From: Progne subis subis
Taxonomy: Eukaryota > Chordata > Aves > Passeriformes > Hirundinidae
Assembly (NCBI GenBank): GCA_022316685.1
Contig: JAKJHU010000140.1
Coordinates: forward strand, 496,001 to 560,000
Direction of reading: 5' to 3'
Length of the DNA: 64,000 nucleotides
The notes under the pieces: model-generated
Seen by the model: the letters and a program-made list of their open reading frames with translations, nothing else
Told to the model about the DNA's origin: nothing
Database searches by the model: none
In this document: positions 1-11,446 of the stretch, in pieces
Position numbering within the stretch: the stretch's first letter is position 1
Layout: each line of letters opens with the position of its first letter
Made by a program: the position numbers and the translations under genes

Positions 1-1894
1 AGATAAAAACTAACCAGAGAAGAAATTTAGAAAGCAACGCAAAGCAAAATTAGAATTTCTCTGTGTGTCAGAAATATGCATCACCAAAAAACCCACCAGC
101 CTGATACACACATCCCTTAGAATAAAGACAACCTATTCACTTTTAATCACGATATTTAATTTGTTTAATCACAATATTAATCACAATCATACCTTTTAGA
201 AGCAAAACTGGAATCCATAGCCAGGACACCAGCTGGAAAAGCTCCATGGAAATATCATCTTGGAAAATAAAGCTTGCTGAAGTCTGCTCATTAGTATCTG
301 CAGAGCACTGCAGTCTGCGAGGATATGAGCTAGGTGACACCCTGTTTTCTACACCCACAGTCACAACAGATGTATGGGTGACAGGACCTCTCCAGAGCAG
401 CTCATATCCTCCCTTATGGCGTAGCTCTTGTAGCCACTTTGATTTTAGTGGGCAGACAGTGTTTGGGACCTTTCTGGGTGTTCCTACCAAAAATTGATGA
501 TGATTATGCACAGCTCGTGCCTTTAATGTGAACTGAAGTGTTTACAAAGCATGTGTGGATGTACACTTCTACTTCCCCATACAAGAGAGGTTTCCTCCCT
601 CACAGTGTTATGTGAACCTTCCAGGGATAAGGAGATGCAGGGTGGAAGCAGGGGGAAGGGAAAGCCTGTTGGACTCTCCTTGGGAAAATTTCGTCAGTAA
701 GACAGCAACCTGTGGCCACTTGTAGCTGCAACACTGTTGGCACCCCCACAGTAGTTTCAGCTTCTACTTTGACAGTGGCAAATGGCAAAACTGCACAGAC
801 TCACTCACCCATGATCCCGTATAAGCAAAGACTTGTGTCTCCTTAACCTTTTGCAAAAGATGGGCACAATATGAAAGCTTAAACCCCAAAGCAGATGATG
901 CATTTCTGTACCAAACATCATGTCACATGTTTGATGAAACGTGGCTGGCTAAGTGTGTCCAGATGGGCATTGCTCCTTTGGTGAAAAAGTGCATTAAAAT
1001 GTGGCAATTTGTGGGAATCTAGGCTAAGATAGGCTCTCACAATGGAGAGCTAGTGCAAGGCACAAAGTTGAAAAGATTGGTTTCCTCATAGGTAGCTGAA
1101 ATTGGAGCAGGGGCGGGGTGTGGGAATGGGAGCACTTTAAATGTTGTGTAATCACTTCATTTGCTGCTTTAGTGCTAATATAGAAAATGTTTTCCCAGCA
1201 TACCTGGCTTCTCTTTTCAGTTGGCTTCTTATGTTTTTTAAGGAAAACACTCTAGGTGATGTTACAGGCCTGTCATTTTCAGGCTAGACTACAGAAGTGT
1301 TATTTTGTTTTCCCTTGAGAGAGTTCTGCAATGTTTCACAGGTCCAAATGACTGTATAGGTTTGAATGAATATGTAATTTGCCACATGGAATATACGCTG
1401 GTCAATATCTCTGTTCTTGGAGGAGATGGTTGCTAACAAAAATGAGGTTCCTTACTGTGGAATGATCTGTCATCTCCTCAGGTTCTTGTAAATTGCTGTA
1501 GCTCAAGATTAGGGTAAAATATTTAAAAGTTGTCAGAAGTAGCTTTTCAGCCTTTGACCTTCTAGCTTTTAAAAGTGGTTTAGGGGCTTATGATGTTGAA
1601 TCCTGTAATCACTTTTGAAATGTTTTTCTAGTCCATCTACCTTGAATGAATAGAAATGTCTGTTTCCCACAAGTAAAAATTGCCTAACTTTGGCCAAAAA
1701 GCATTGCTGATCATGAACTTACTGAAATTTGTGAGGAGTAAAATTTGGAACTGACTTGCTGAACTGATAATATTGGTCAAGGACAGTCATGGGTAATTGC
1801 TTCAACCTTTGTAATAGAAAAGATTGTGCTTGAAAAAAAGCATGGTTGGAAAATGCACTTGTCTCAGGAAAGGAACAGTGAGCCCTTGTTGTGT
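1..1894. other. Non-coding stretch, nothing recognised
   Basis: This is AT-rich unique sequence. The longest open stretches (minus 143-511, plus 246-497) overlap in antisense and show no domain, signal peptide or repeat family that I recognise. No RNA gene, CpG cluster or promoter signal was seen. Confidence 0.6.
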
Positions 1895-1977
1895 GCAGGG
1901 CCGGGAGTTGGACTCAATAGTCTTTGTGGATACCTTCCAACTCAGGATATCCTATGATTCCATGATTCTGTGATTTG
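1895..1977 (+). mobile_element. CR1 LINE 3' end fragment
   Basis: The sequence has the typical avian CR1 3' terminus: a GGGAGTTGGACTCAATAG-like segment, a CCTTCCAACTC block, then the ending CTATGATTCCATGATTCTGTG built from the ATTCTATG-type octamer. CR1 elements are usually 5'-truncated, and only this tail can be recognised here. The orientation is plus. It is one of three CR1 tails in the window and supports a bird or reptile source. Confidence 0.85.
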
Positions 1978-4499
1978 AATAATTTTCCAGAACCCATGAT
2001 ACAGGAAACAGGAATTTCCTCAAGGCATTTTATCACAGCACATTAGGTTTTTATATTAAATGTTCCTGTTTGGTCTGCAAACCAAACCTCATTCCTCTTG
2101 ACCTTATTTAATATGGTGGACACCAATGTTTAATATAAAAAAAGAGGAAGTATTTAACTTCTTACCCCTCTTTTATGGTACAAGGCTCTGGCTGGGTAGA
2201 AGAACCCAGCCAGACATGATGCATGAAAACATGAATGGTTTGTGTTCAAGCTGATGTCCCGCATTGGCTCCAATAAATGGGCATCACACTTTCCATCTGG
2301 GTGTCAGAGAAATGCCGTGAAGATCCGACATGGAGGTGACTTCTACCTGAGAACCAAGGTAACAAACATGACCCAGTCAAGTGTGTGACAAATATAGACA
2401 CCCACTGCAGCAACTTGCACCAACACAAGCTCTGATTTCCAAGTTAGACACGTGGCTGTGTCTCAGCAGTCAGTCCCTGCTTCATGCTGCAGATAAGCTT
2501 CACTGGCTCCCAGGTTATTGCATCTGCACCAGGCCTTTGCATAGTCCCAGGAGAAGTCTTGTCTGTGTGAAGTTTTGGTAAAAGATGGTTAGATTTCTGC
2601 AAAATGAAACAAAGAGGAAATTAATACTGAGTAATCTGGGAGATGTGGCTATATTAATGATTGTTTCCTTCTGTGGTTATTTACATACATTTACAGAGCC
2701 CAGCAGAGCAATTCCTTGCTCTGGTTTTGTCTCATAAAATTTCAAAGTATAGAACTGTCATTCAGGGATGAAATGGTGTGATGTAATTTAACTATAGGTG
2801 AGGTAGCTTAATTAACACTTACAGTCTGTCTTTAATAGGTGGGCTTAGGATATGTGATTTTAGCTTGTAGTAACCTTCAGTTTTTCTTTCACATCTTTCA
2901 TTTACCACTGTAGCAGTGGAAAAAGAGCTCATATACTCCTTAGCTGTCATGTGACCTTGCAGCTCCACAGTGGGACAGGGAATGCTCTGTTCAAGAAAAA
3001 TCAGTGTTTTGGGAGAAAGAATCAGCAAATTAACTGGGAGCCTGTTTTTTCCAAAGTCTGGTTTATGCCATTGGGGAGTTCCTCATACACTGTGGAGCAG
3101 CACTGTGCTGATCTCGACAGAGCTACTTTCTTTGGTGGGGGTTAAAAACCTCGCCCCAAGTATGTGTGATTCCCTTCTGCTAATGCAACTATCACCACTG
3201 TGCCTGGGGAGGTTTGTGCCTCTCTCTCTGCCCCTTCTCTCTTTATGGCCTAGTAACCCAAGAATGCACGGTTTGTCCCCTTTGGTTTTTGAAGGTTACC
3301 CTTGCTCACGCGGTGAGCTCTGTCTGTGGCTCGGTGTTGCTTCTTGTGTGAGCTTTGATGCCATGAGCTTGGCAGCAGAGACCGCACAGCAGCACTGGCT
3401 TTGCTGCAGCTTTACTGCCCGCAATGGGGTCCCAGGGCCTGGTTTGCCAAGCTTAGCCCAGGCTGCCACCTCACCGCTCACTCTGCTTGCCTCCACGTAG
3501 CAAAACTCAGCTTTTCTCCCTGCAGCAAAGCATACTGAGGCCAGTAGGAGTTATCCTGGGAAGTGCTTCCCTGCTGGTAGTGGCTTACCATGGTATATTG
3601 AACTGGTCTGCATCTTACACATGAGAGCAGGAAAAGCCTGTCCCCATGCTGCTGTTCCTGCTCACTTTATAGTTTTAAAAGACATGGTCTGCTTGAGTAG
3701 CACTCCTTCTGTGTTTGTAGGTCAGACAGAAGTCCCTGTGGGTCAGCTTTACATCTTCAGCTGTAAATGTAGGTCAGCTGGCTGCTGTGCAGTGTTCCTT
3801 ATCCTTAAAAGCACAGGTCCTCACATGCAACTTCACAGTACATTGCCTTTGCTGTAAGGAAGCTCATTTTGCCAGCATAGTGAGGGGTGCAGCTGCTCTC
3901 CTGACGCTGGCAATCCTGCCACCATTGGAGCAGAGTATTTATCAGTCTAGGTGGAGCAGATGTGTAATGAGAGCAATTTCTGCTGTTTCTGACACTTTCC
4001 TTTAGTAATGAGAGATTGATATCAGGCCTGTTAATGAAATTAATTATCATAGGACATGACAGTGCCTGTAAATCAGAGCAAATCCTTCAGTTCTTCTGTG
4101 CCCAGGGTCTGTTTATTCTGATACTAAACCTAAGACTTTGCTCATTCCTCATTCCTCATTCCTCATTCCCTCTGCATCCTAGAGAGTCCATCAAACGCCT
4201 AAAATCTGTGGAAGATTCTCAGGAGCTCACAAGGAGCCAGCTGGGTTCAGTTACACTGTTGCTTCCTTCATAGCACACATTTTGTTTACATATCCCTGCC
4301 TGCAAGCTCTAATCTTAGCTGTGACACTTAATATGCTTTGAATTTTTTTTTAGCCCAGTTTCCTAGGAAGTTGGAGCTTATGCAATCCTTATGCAAAAGG
4401 AAAAGCCCTGAGATGTTTCCTAAAAAGATAGCACAAACCAGCCAATGGATTCATGAATCAGAAAACTTATGTTAAGTTGTACACACAAGAAGGTGACTG
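1978..4499. other. Non-coding stretch, nothing recognised beyond a small repeat
   Basis: No gene was recognised. A 176-codon open frame (plus 2970-3500) has no family resemblance, and a 66-codon antisense frame (3296-3496) lies opposite it, so I treat it as chance. A short heptamer repeat lies at 4141-4168. Confidence 0.55.
4141..4168. repeat. (CTCATTC)4 tandem repeat
   Basis: There are four perfect consecutive copies of the heptamer CTCATTC. It is a short satellite in non-coding DNA with no visible functional link. Confidence 0.9.
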
Positions 4500-4632
4500 G
4501 TGCAGAGCTTCCTTTGTCCATGGCTGCAGGGACCCTCTAGCTGTTTGTAGAACCATGGCAGGGTATGACTGGGGCTCTGGATGACCTCCAGAGGTCCCTT
4601 CTGTCCTCAGCCATTCTGTGATTCTGTTGTCC
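4500..4632 (+). mobile_element. CR1 LINE 3' end fragment
   Basis: The segment carries CR1 3' features in order: GGGCTCTGGATGACCTCCAG, an AGGTCCCTTC-type block, and the terminal CATTCTGTGATTCTGTTG. The left limit is approximate because the 5' part fades into unrecognised sequence. The orientation is plus. Confidence 0.75.
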
Positions 4633-5240
4633 ATGAAGCACTAACATTGCAGCAAAATTCAGCAGAGGGGGACAGCTCTCAAAGGCAAACAGATTATGAC
4701 AAGTTTGAGAGGAAGGCTCATGGGCATGCACGGGGTTGTTGGCATGGTTGTGTTTGGAATCAAGTTCATGATCCTCCAGAGCCTCTCGTGGCTGGTGTAC
4801 ATAGAAAGGAGTAAGAGGATACACTGCAGGAGAGATGTATGGAAGTACAAGACCTGTTAGGTGGTCTGTGGGGAGATAAGGAGGTAGGTGCTGCATCAGT
4901 GCACAGAATTTTCCTGGGCTTGATCACTTCTCCTGGCAAGACGCCCTGTCGCAGTGTTTAGAGATAAGAAGTGGCTGTGGTAGTTAACCAGGAAAGGAGT
5001 GTGGTCCCTTTTGTGTATCGTACATTTGCTTTCAACAAAGCAAATCTGTGGAGACATCATCAGTGTGGCCAGAAAAGCAAACATAATCTGTTTGTAATAT
5101 TGTAATCCCTCTGCTCAAAGATAGGCTGCCAAATTTCTCAGGGAAGAACTGTCTCTTTAATGAACTCAAAGTCCAAAAAATGAAACTAATTTTCCCCCAG
5201 TACTGGAATATCTTTATTACTGAGACTTGATATATTACTG
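4633..5240. other. Non-coding stretch, nothing recognised
   Basis: Unique sequence between the CR1 tail and a low-complexity tract. No coding frame, RNA gene or repeat was recognised. Confidence 0.5.
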
Positions 5241-5329
5241 GGTGGTTTTTTGGGGTTTGTTTGTTTGTTTGTTTGTTTGTGTTTTTTGGTTTGGTTTGGT
5301 TTTTTTTTGTTGTTTTTTTTTTTTTTTTT

Positions 5330-5366
<37 letters not shown>

Positions 5367-5440
5367 TTGTTGTTGAGGGGTTTTTTTTGGTGGTGGTTTG
5401 TTTTTTTGGTTTGGTGGTTTTTTTGTTTTTTTTTTTTCCC
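5241..5440. repeat. T/G-rich low-complexity tract with (TTTG)n and (TG)n microsatellites
   Basis: A TTTG run (about 5255-5282) is followed by long T runs, then a perfect TG dinucleotide run (about 5336-5363) and further T/G-rich sequence to about 5438. The tract creates long open frames of Phe/Val/Cys or Lys/Thr/Gln on both strands, which are artefacts of composition. Confidence 0.9.
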
Positions 5441-8225
5441 TCAACCAGAAAGAGTATAACAAATTCAGGAAAAACTAAGAGAAAGGTTTTTTTAAAAAAA
5501 ATATACCTTAGATTTTTTAAAAAATCCCATTCTATAGTAACCTATTGAGATTATATGAGATGAAGTCAAATCCCACTAAAAATTGTTTGGTATTGTTGCT
5601 TCAAGAGAAGGATGTTACTTTATCCTGCTCATGAATATTCAGTTCACTCTTTTTTTTTTTTAACTGCCTCCTCCTCCTTGAGCACAAACCAGAAATGCTT
5701 ATCCCACATGGGAAACTGAAATACAAAATTCTACTGCAAAAAACCACTGCTAAATTGATGCCACTTTAATAAGCCATTTGCAGGGCTACTTCACTTAAAA
5801 GAAAAGAAACTCTTAAGGGCATCCTTAAGGTCATCCTGACCTGTTAGCTGGGGCAAGCTGTCCTTGTCCTCAAAATAAGAGAAATATCTTAAGCTTCCAA
5901 AAAAAACAACCTCAGGCTGAGGCAGAACTTTTACATGGCATCATTTGTGGGTGCTGCCAAAGCCAGCTGAGTTCACCACCTGGTGGGTATCCAGCCCCAT
6001 GGAAGGTACCAATGACATCTCCTGGCCACTTGCAAGGACAAGTGCCATTTCAGCTTCATTCAACTGTACGTAAATACTTCACAGAGAAGTTAGTTACCAT
6101 TTTTCTGCAGCAGAGAGTTGGGCCATTTCGAACTTAAACCAATTTCCTTCCACAAAATTATGCAAGAATAAAATAGGGTTTCCTAAGGGATACAATGTAA
6201 CATTGAATATGGCTTTTCCTCTGCCTCTCCATAAGAAACAAAATACATTTTTAATTTGACAATATATGTAAAACCTTTATTTTTTTCCTCATTTCCTTAA
6301 GCATAAGTAGCAAATACGCAAGACTAACTCTATGTATGTTAGCAGCCATTTCCATGTGGTAAAGGAGGCATTTGTGGTCAGATGTTAGAGTACTGGCCCA
6401 GGGAAATGACAGGAAAATCAGACCAAGGGCCAGTGCTGAGAATATATCACCAGTCTGGAGGTGTGGCAGGCTGCCCAGACTGCAGTGCAAGGCTGAGGCA
6501 AGCCCGTCCAGCTTGGCCCCAAGTTCACCCATCAAAAAATCAATGGCAGGATATGTGCAGCTTTCTACTTTGATGCTCCTTGTTCTGCCAGCCTGGGATT
6601 TGGTCATCTCGTGTCCCTCATGGTGCAGGAGGATGTGGTTTGCCAAGTTCACCATCTTCCTCTGAAAAAGGCATTTCTGTCCAGTTCATGGCTGGATGCA
6701 GAGTAAGATTTATCTGAGCTGCTAAAGCTGAAAGGACTGGAGATGCGTTTTTGTATTTCCAGGGAGAGTCCCATATATTGACTGTGTGTATCAGCTGGGT
6801 CACACTCCCAGAATCTCTAGAAGGGAGAAGAAAATGGTACCCTTCTGAAGAGAGGATGTCTGGTTTTGCATGCACAGGGATCAGTCAGGTGCAACACAAA
6901 AGGGTCCAATGTATGTTCAGACCCTCCTGAGCAAAGGCATGTTAGAGGGCTCTTCCCTTGAAAGGGTCTGCAGAGAAATATTCCTCTAAAAATTCTTGGC
7001 TGGAAACACATTTGCTATGATAAAAAGATTTCATCAGGAGTTTTGATGGATCTAGGCTGATTCAGAGCTGCAATCAGACTGTGACCTAACCAAATCATGT
7101 CTTCTTTGACTCCTCTAGTAACTACCTGAGGTTGATTGGCTCTTGTTACAGAAGTCTATTTGGGCAGCAGTGAGGATGAGCCGGGAGCAGATGTCCAGCA
7201 AGCAGTTTCCTCAGAGAGGAAAAGGCTTTTTCCTGTGGCTGTTATAATGTCTTGAATGATGATGGAAAAGGTGCCTGAGCTTTTATTATTACTGCAAATA
7301 TATACATAGAGTAGGAATTGGGAGGAGGAAGGAAAACTTTAGCATTGCCTGCTTTGCTGTCAGTTGAGGGTCAGTGCATGCTGACAGCTGCTCTTTAAAA
7401 TCAGACTCTGTCAAGGTTTTGAAGGTGGAAGGAATGTTCTTTTGGAGGCAGGGCAGTGACCTGGAAGGAAGCAGCAAAAGCACTGGCAGCGCACGGCATG
7501 TGGGTCAGATGCAGCACAAAGCAGAAGGTGATTCCTGGGCCAGGGTTGCCTGGCTCAGCTGGAGGTGGGTGCAGGAAGAAAATGAGGTGTTTCTACATGG
7601 CCACATCACTGTGCTATGATGTAAGAAGATGAGGGTTCAAATCCTCATGTATTTGAACCACCCAAGCTGTACCATGGGGAAAGAAATCAGGTGAAGCTGT
7701 TTTTTGGAGTATTCTTACCAAAGACTGCAGTCTGGGAGCTGTGTGTCTTGCCTCCTGCCAATGTGCTGGGAAGAGCTCCTTTCCCCTGCCACCTGCCTGC
7801 AGCCTGTGGATATTGGCAGTGTACGTTGCCATGAAAGGATGCTATGTAGGAACCCCCAAATTGCTTCCCTTGGCTGTTTCTGGGTACCAGGAGCAGTGTA
7901 ACTGCTTTAGATCACCCCAAATGCGGGCTAGATAGCTTGCCTTACAAGAACAACATGGCCAGGAGGCGAAAGGTATCTGGAAGCTGTGCTGCTGGTTGTG
8001 CTTGAGTTACCCCACCCACCTCTGCCCAGCTTTGCACCCTGCTGAGGGTTCTCTTATCAGAGATGACAGCAGGTCAGAGGCTCTGTTGCCTGAGGGTCAG
8101 CACTGGGGGTGGAGGATGAGCAGATAAATGTAATCTTTACACAAAAAGGCTAATCAATCACTGAAACAACTTACCAGTGCTTGTGGGGGACCCTTCACCT
8201 CTCACAATAGCTAAATAAAGATGAT
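5441..8225. other. Non-coding stretch left of the provirus, nothing recognised
   Basis: Mixed-composition unique DNA. A minus-strand 134-codon frame (6251-6655) has a plus-strand shadow and no recognisable domain. No promoter cluster, RNA gene or repeat family was recognised. Confidence 0.5.
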
Positions 8226-8231
8226 GTATGG
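8226..8231. repeat. Target-site duplication, left copy (GTATGG)
   Basis: GTATGG sits immediately before the left LTR, and the identical hexamer follows the right LTR at 15018-15023. A 6-bp duplication is what alpha- and betaretrovirus-type integrases leave. It fixes both element ends and shows the two LTRs belong to one insertion. Confidence 0.9.
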
Positions 8232-8563
8232 TGTAGTTTTTCCCCATGAGACTAGACGACCACCAATGGCAAAAGAAAGAACCTGCTCTTTGTCTGGGGG
8301 GAAAATATTGCTTTATTCTCCAGTCCTGCCCTGCTTTGGCTGGAGATCTTCCCTGCTCGCTTTCTGGGCCAGAGAGCGAGCTCGGTCCCGACCATCTGGG
8401 GGCTTTTTCCCCAGCGGGCAGGGCCCAGAGGTAGGGACAAGACATCATCCAATCAGGGAGAAGTGGGAGTGGAAGAGTTAGGTTACAGATGAGTAAGGAA
8501 AAACCACAAACAGATTACAAATCCAATAAAACACAATATAAACCAAATTAATGCATTACGACA
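8232..8563 (-). repeat. 3' LTR of the provirus
   Basis: This 332-bp repeat starts TGTAGTTTTTCC and ends ATTACGACA on the plus strand, giving TG...CA ends. It aligns along its length with 14694-15017. Its minus strand carries an AATAAA polyadenylation signal (plus-strand TTTATT at 8312-8317). By eye it differs from the other LTR at roughly 20-25 bases plus three indels, including a stretch of about 10 bases near 8536 that is missing from the other copy. The adjacent polypurine tract identifies it as the 3' copy. Confidence 0.93.
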
Positions 8564-8575
8564 ATTCCCCTTATT
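8564..8575 (-). promoter_or_regulatory. Polypurine tract for plus-strand priming
   Basis: Read on the element strand, this is AATAAGGGGAAT directly before the LTR start TGTCG. It lies in the expected place, abutting the 3' LTR, and contains the usual G-run. Nothing resembling env lies between it and the end of pol. Confidence 0.8.
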
Positions 8576-8660
8576 AAATTAAGAAGGAAGGCTCGGTTCG
8601 TGGGATATGCTCAAAGTTCATACTTTGAGTACCTTTAAAGTTGCAGAAGAAAAATGACTT

Positions 8661-9690
8661 TTAGTGCAAACTGTTTAGAAAAACACTGTTAAGGAATAAT
8701 GATAAGGAGAGGGTTCGGCGCTTTCTCCTCCTCCAGGCAGCACTGGCCACTTGTGGGGCCTCTGCAGGTGGCTTTGCAGTTTTAGGGATGAAAGGTTTCA
8801 CCCACTTGGCTGGCACCCACTTGGGACCTGAGGGAGTGGACATGCAGGCATTCCCACAACCCCAGGTGACCAGACCATGAGGACCCTCTGTTTCCCTGGT
8901 TGCTGGATCCTTTACCATTACCCGTGGCTTTGCTTTCAGCTGCAGTTGGCAGTTCTCTCTGAATGGCGCACAATTGGTGGGTTAAGATTTTCAAATGTGC
9001 AATTTAAAAAGTTCACAGTAAACAAGGCCTTGGACAACTGGATTTGGGCTGTTTGTAGTTTTAGAGACTGATGTTGTTGGTTGAGGACCCTTTCGAGATT
9101 TTTCCACTTTCCACGATGGCCTGACCTGTCGGAGAGTAGGGGATGCCTGTTTTGTGCTCTACTCCCTATTGCTGCAGGAAGCTTCTGAACTCCTTGGATG
9201 TGTACGTGGGTCCATTATCAGTTTTTATTGATTTGGGGATGCCCAGGAAGGAGAAAGCCTGTATTAGGTGTTTCATGGCACCACTAGACTTCTCCCCTGT
9301 GTGGGCAGAGGCATAGACAGCACCAGAAAAGGTGTCTACAGATACATGGACATACCTTTGCCTACCAAAGGACATGATGTGGGTCACGTCTGTCTGCCAT
9401 ACCTCACAGCTGTTCAATCCCCTGGGGTTTGCTCCTGCACTTAGGGCTGGGATTGAGTGTTGCTGGCATGAGGGACACATTGACACAATTGCCCGAGCCT
9501 GTTCCCGAGTTAGATGGAACTGGCAGACTAGGCCTGGTGCATTCTGGTGAAAAAGCTGATGGCTGATTTTGGCTAGTCCAAAGATGTTTGGGAGTGGGGC
9601 CATCTCCGCGGGCGCAGCAAGAGCATCAGCCCTTCTGTTGCTCTCGGCTATGAATCCTGGTAAATTGGTATGTGATCTGATGTGCATCAC
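8661..9690 (-). pseudogene. pol: pol, integrase part plus the end of RNase H (broken)
   Basis: In element order the frame 9690-9166 starts with the end of RNase H (histidine in the MHIRSH segment and the NRRADALA motif with the last catalytic Asp). The integrase zinc-binding module follows (SHQLFHQ and CPSCQ, an HHCC pattern). The catalytic core has Asp in WQTDVTH and Asp in KTDNGP. A TAG at 9166-9168 replaces an expected Trp; beyond it a PTGQAIVE segment supplies the catalytic Glu of the DD35E triad. The C-terminal SH3-like region (8918-8661, with VTWGCGNA and KWVPAKWVKPF) is in a shifted frame. Integrase normally joins viral DNA to the genome; this copy cannot make an intact enzyme. Confidence 0.9.
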
Positions 9691-10351
9691 ATAAAATCGT
9701 TGCTCTCAGTGGGAGATCAGATTTACTAGTTTTGAGAGCAAGCTGAAAAGTGCAGAATTGGAGACCTCACTCAGTACAGCTTGTTCAGCTCTGGATACTA
9801 CACCTGCTACATAGGCCGAATCTGTGACCAAATTGAATGGTTCAGGAAACTTTTCAAAAGCTCTAACAACTGCAGCCAACTCAGCTACCTGAGGTGATCC
9901 TTCCACCTCAACAATATCTTTTTCCCACTGCTGAGTTTGAGGATTTTTCCATGTTATTACTGATTTATGAGATGTTCCAGATGCATCTGTAAAAACGGTT
10001 AAAGCCTTTAAAGGCCTTCTGTTCTGAACACTTTTTAATGATAATTTGAACTGAATTTGTTCTCTAAATAATTTGTGGGCAGGCCGATGAATTGAAATTT
10101 GACCTGTGTAGCTATCCAGAGCAAACTGCAAAGCTTCATTTTCATGAATCAGGTGCTCCAACATTGCTTTTGTGATTTGGCCCGAGTTTGTCTCAGTTGG
10201 GATGTGAATACACTCAAAATCACATCCTGCCAACTCCCTGATCTGGGTCCTGGCTTTCCAGATCAATTCTGCTACCAGTTCCTATGGCCTGGTTATTCTT
10301 TTGGACCGGTGGTGACTGAGGAAAACCCACTGTATGATTAAGAGGGGATCC
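9691..10351 (-). pseudogene. pol: pol, connection and RNase H domain (broken)
   Basis: The frame 10266-9706 covers the end of the RT connection and most of RNase H. Catalytic residues are visible: Asp in FTDASG, Glu in AELAAVVRAF, and Asp in VTDSAYVAGVV. The last Asp (NRRADALA) lies beyond a TGA stop at 9706-9708, which sits where related proteins have a basic residue, consistent with CGA to TGA decay. Upstream, a TAG lies in the connection just before 10266, probably a former CAG. RNase H removes the RNA strand during reverse transcription. The domain order RT-connection-RNase H-IN is normal for retroviral pol. Confidence 0.88.
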
Positions 10352-11446
10352 CTACAGTCTTTGTCCTTTTTTGATTTTTCCACTCTTTCCCACTGAAAAA
10401 TCATCCCGTGTAAGTGTGGTAATTTGCCTAAAATGATGAATTTGAATGGCAAGTCTTGATTTGCACCTGTTGGCCTGTCTGGTGGCCATACAGTCCTGTG
10501 CCTTTTCTAGGGCTGCTCTTGCCTCTTGGGTGAGGGTCCTCGGAGAACTTAGCTCCTCTCCCCCTTTTAAAAGATTAAAGAGGGGGTCTAGGTCTTCAGT
10601 GGTCAGATCTGGCCAAGCTCTACCCAATTTAAGAACCCACACAACTGCTGGACATCTGCTAAGGTCTTGATGTTATTTTTGACAACCAATTTTTGCGGCA
10701 CAATGGTCCGCTTACCAGTCTCCAGACCCAGGTACTTCCAAGGCGGCATCTTTTGAATCTTTTCCTCCTGAAGCTCGAACCCTGCAGCAACCAAAGAATC
10801 TCATCAGGTCAAGCACATGGGATGGTAAGTCATCACTGGGGGCACACACAAGCACATCAACCATGTAGTGCAGGATGCTGGCTTCTCCTACAGCTGCACA
10901 CACTGGGGACAGCAGGGAAGAGAGGCACCACTGACAAACAGATGGTGAGTTTTTCATCCCTTGGGGAAGAAATTTCCAGTGGTATCTTGTCCTCGGGGCT
11001 TCTCGGTTGAGGGTAGGGACCGAGAAGGCGAAACGTGGGGCATCGCCAGGGTGCAGAGAGATCTGGAAAAAAACAATCTTTGATATCAATAATTGCCAAA
11101 TTCCAATTTTGGGGGATGGCATTCCTGGTTGGAGAGAACCCATGTCCTCAATGACATTATTAATTTGATGGAGATCATGGAGGAGCCACCACTTGCCTTT
11201 GTTCGCCTTTTTTATAACAAAGACTGGGGAATTCCACGGAGACGTGGTTTCCACAATGTGGCCTTTAGCTAGCTGTTCATCCACTAGTTCCTGAAGCACC
11301 TTCAATTTTGCTTTACTGAGCGGCCACTGCTCTACCCAGACTGGTGAATCAGTTTTCCAACTGAGTTTCTGGGTAGGGCGCTCTTCAGTGGCTGCAGTCT
11401 GAAAAACCAGGGGGGGGCATCTGGAATGCCAATTGTGACCCCCCAC
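10352..11446 (-). pseudogene. pol: pol, reverse transcriptase (broken, active site altered)
   Basis: Starting near 11446, the frame reads classic retroviral RT segments: LVDEQLAKGHIVETTSPWNS, SPVFVIKK, LLHDLHQIN, HPGDAPRFAFSVP and FLPQGMKNSP. The active-site box is YMVD (10856-10867) instead of YMDD, so a metal-binding Asp is lost. Motif A (AIIDIKDCFF, near 11070-11099) is readable only in another frame, bracketed by two opposite indels. A frameshift near 10795 moves the thumb into 10794-10603 (PPWKYLGLE, LADVQQLCGFLNW), and another near 10625 moves the rest into 10642-10352 (DPLFNLLKGGEELSSPRTLT). RT normally copies viral RNA to DNA. The protein is non-functional here. Confidence 0.9.

Noticed and set aside
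2970..3500. 176-codon plus-strand open frame
   Set aside because: No domain, signal or repeat was recognised, an antisense frame lies opposite, and there is no promoter or splice context.
5235..5548. Open frames rich in Phe/Val or Lys/Thr/Gln
   Set aside because: They are products of the T/G microsatellite tract, not genes.
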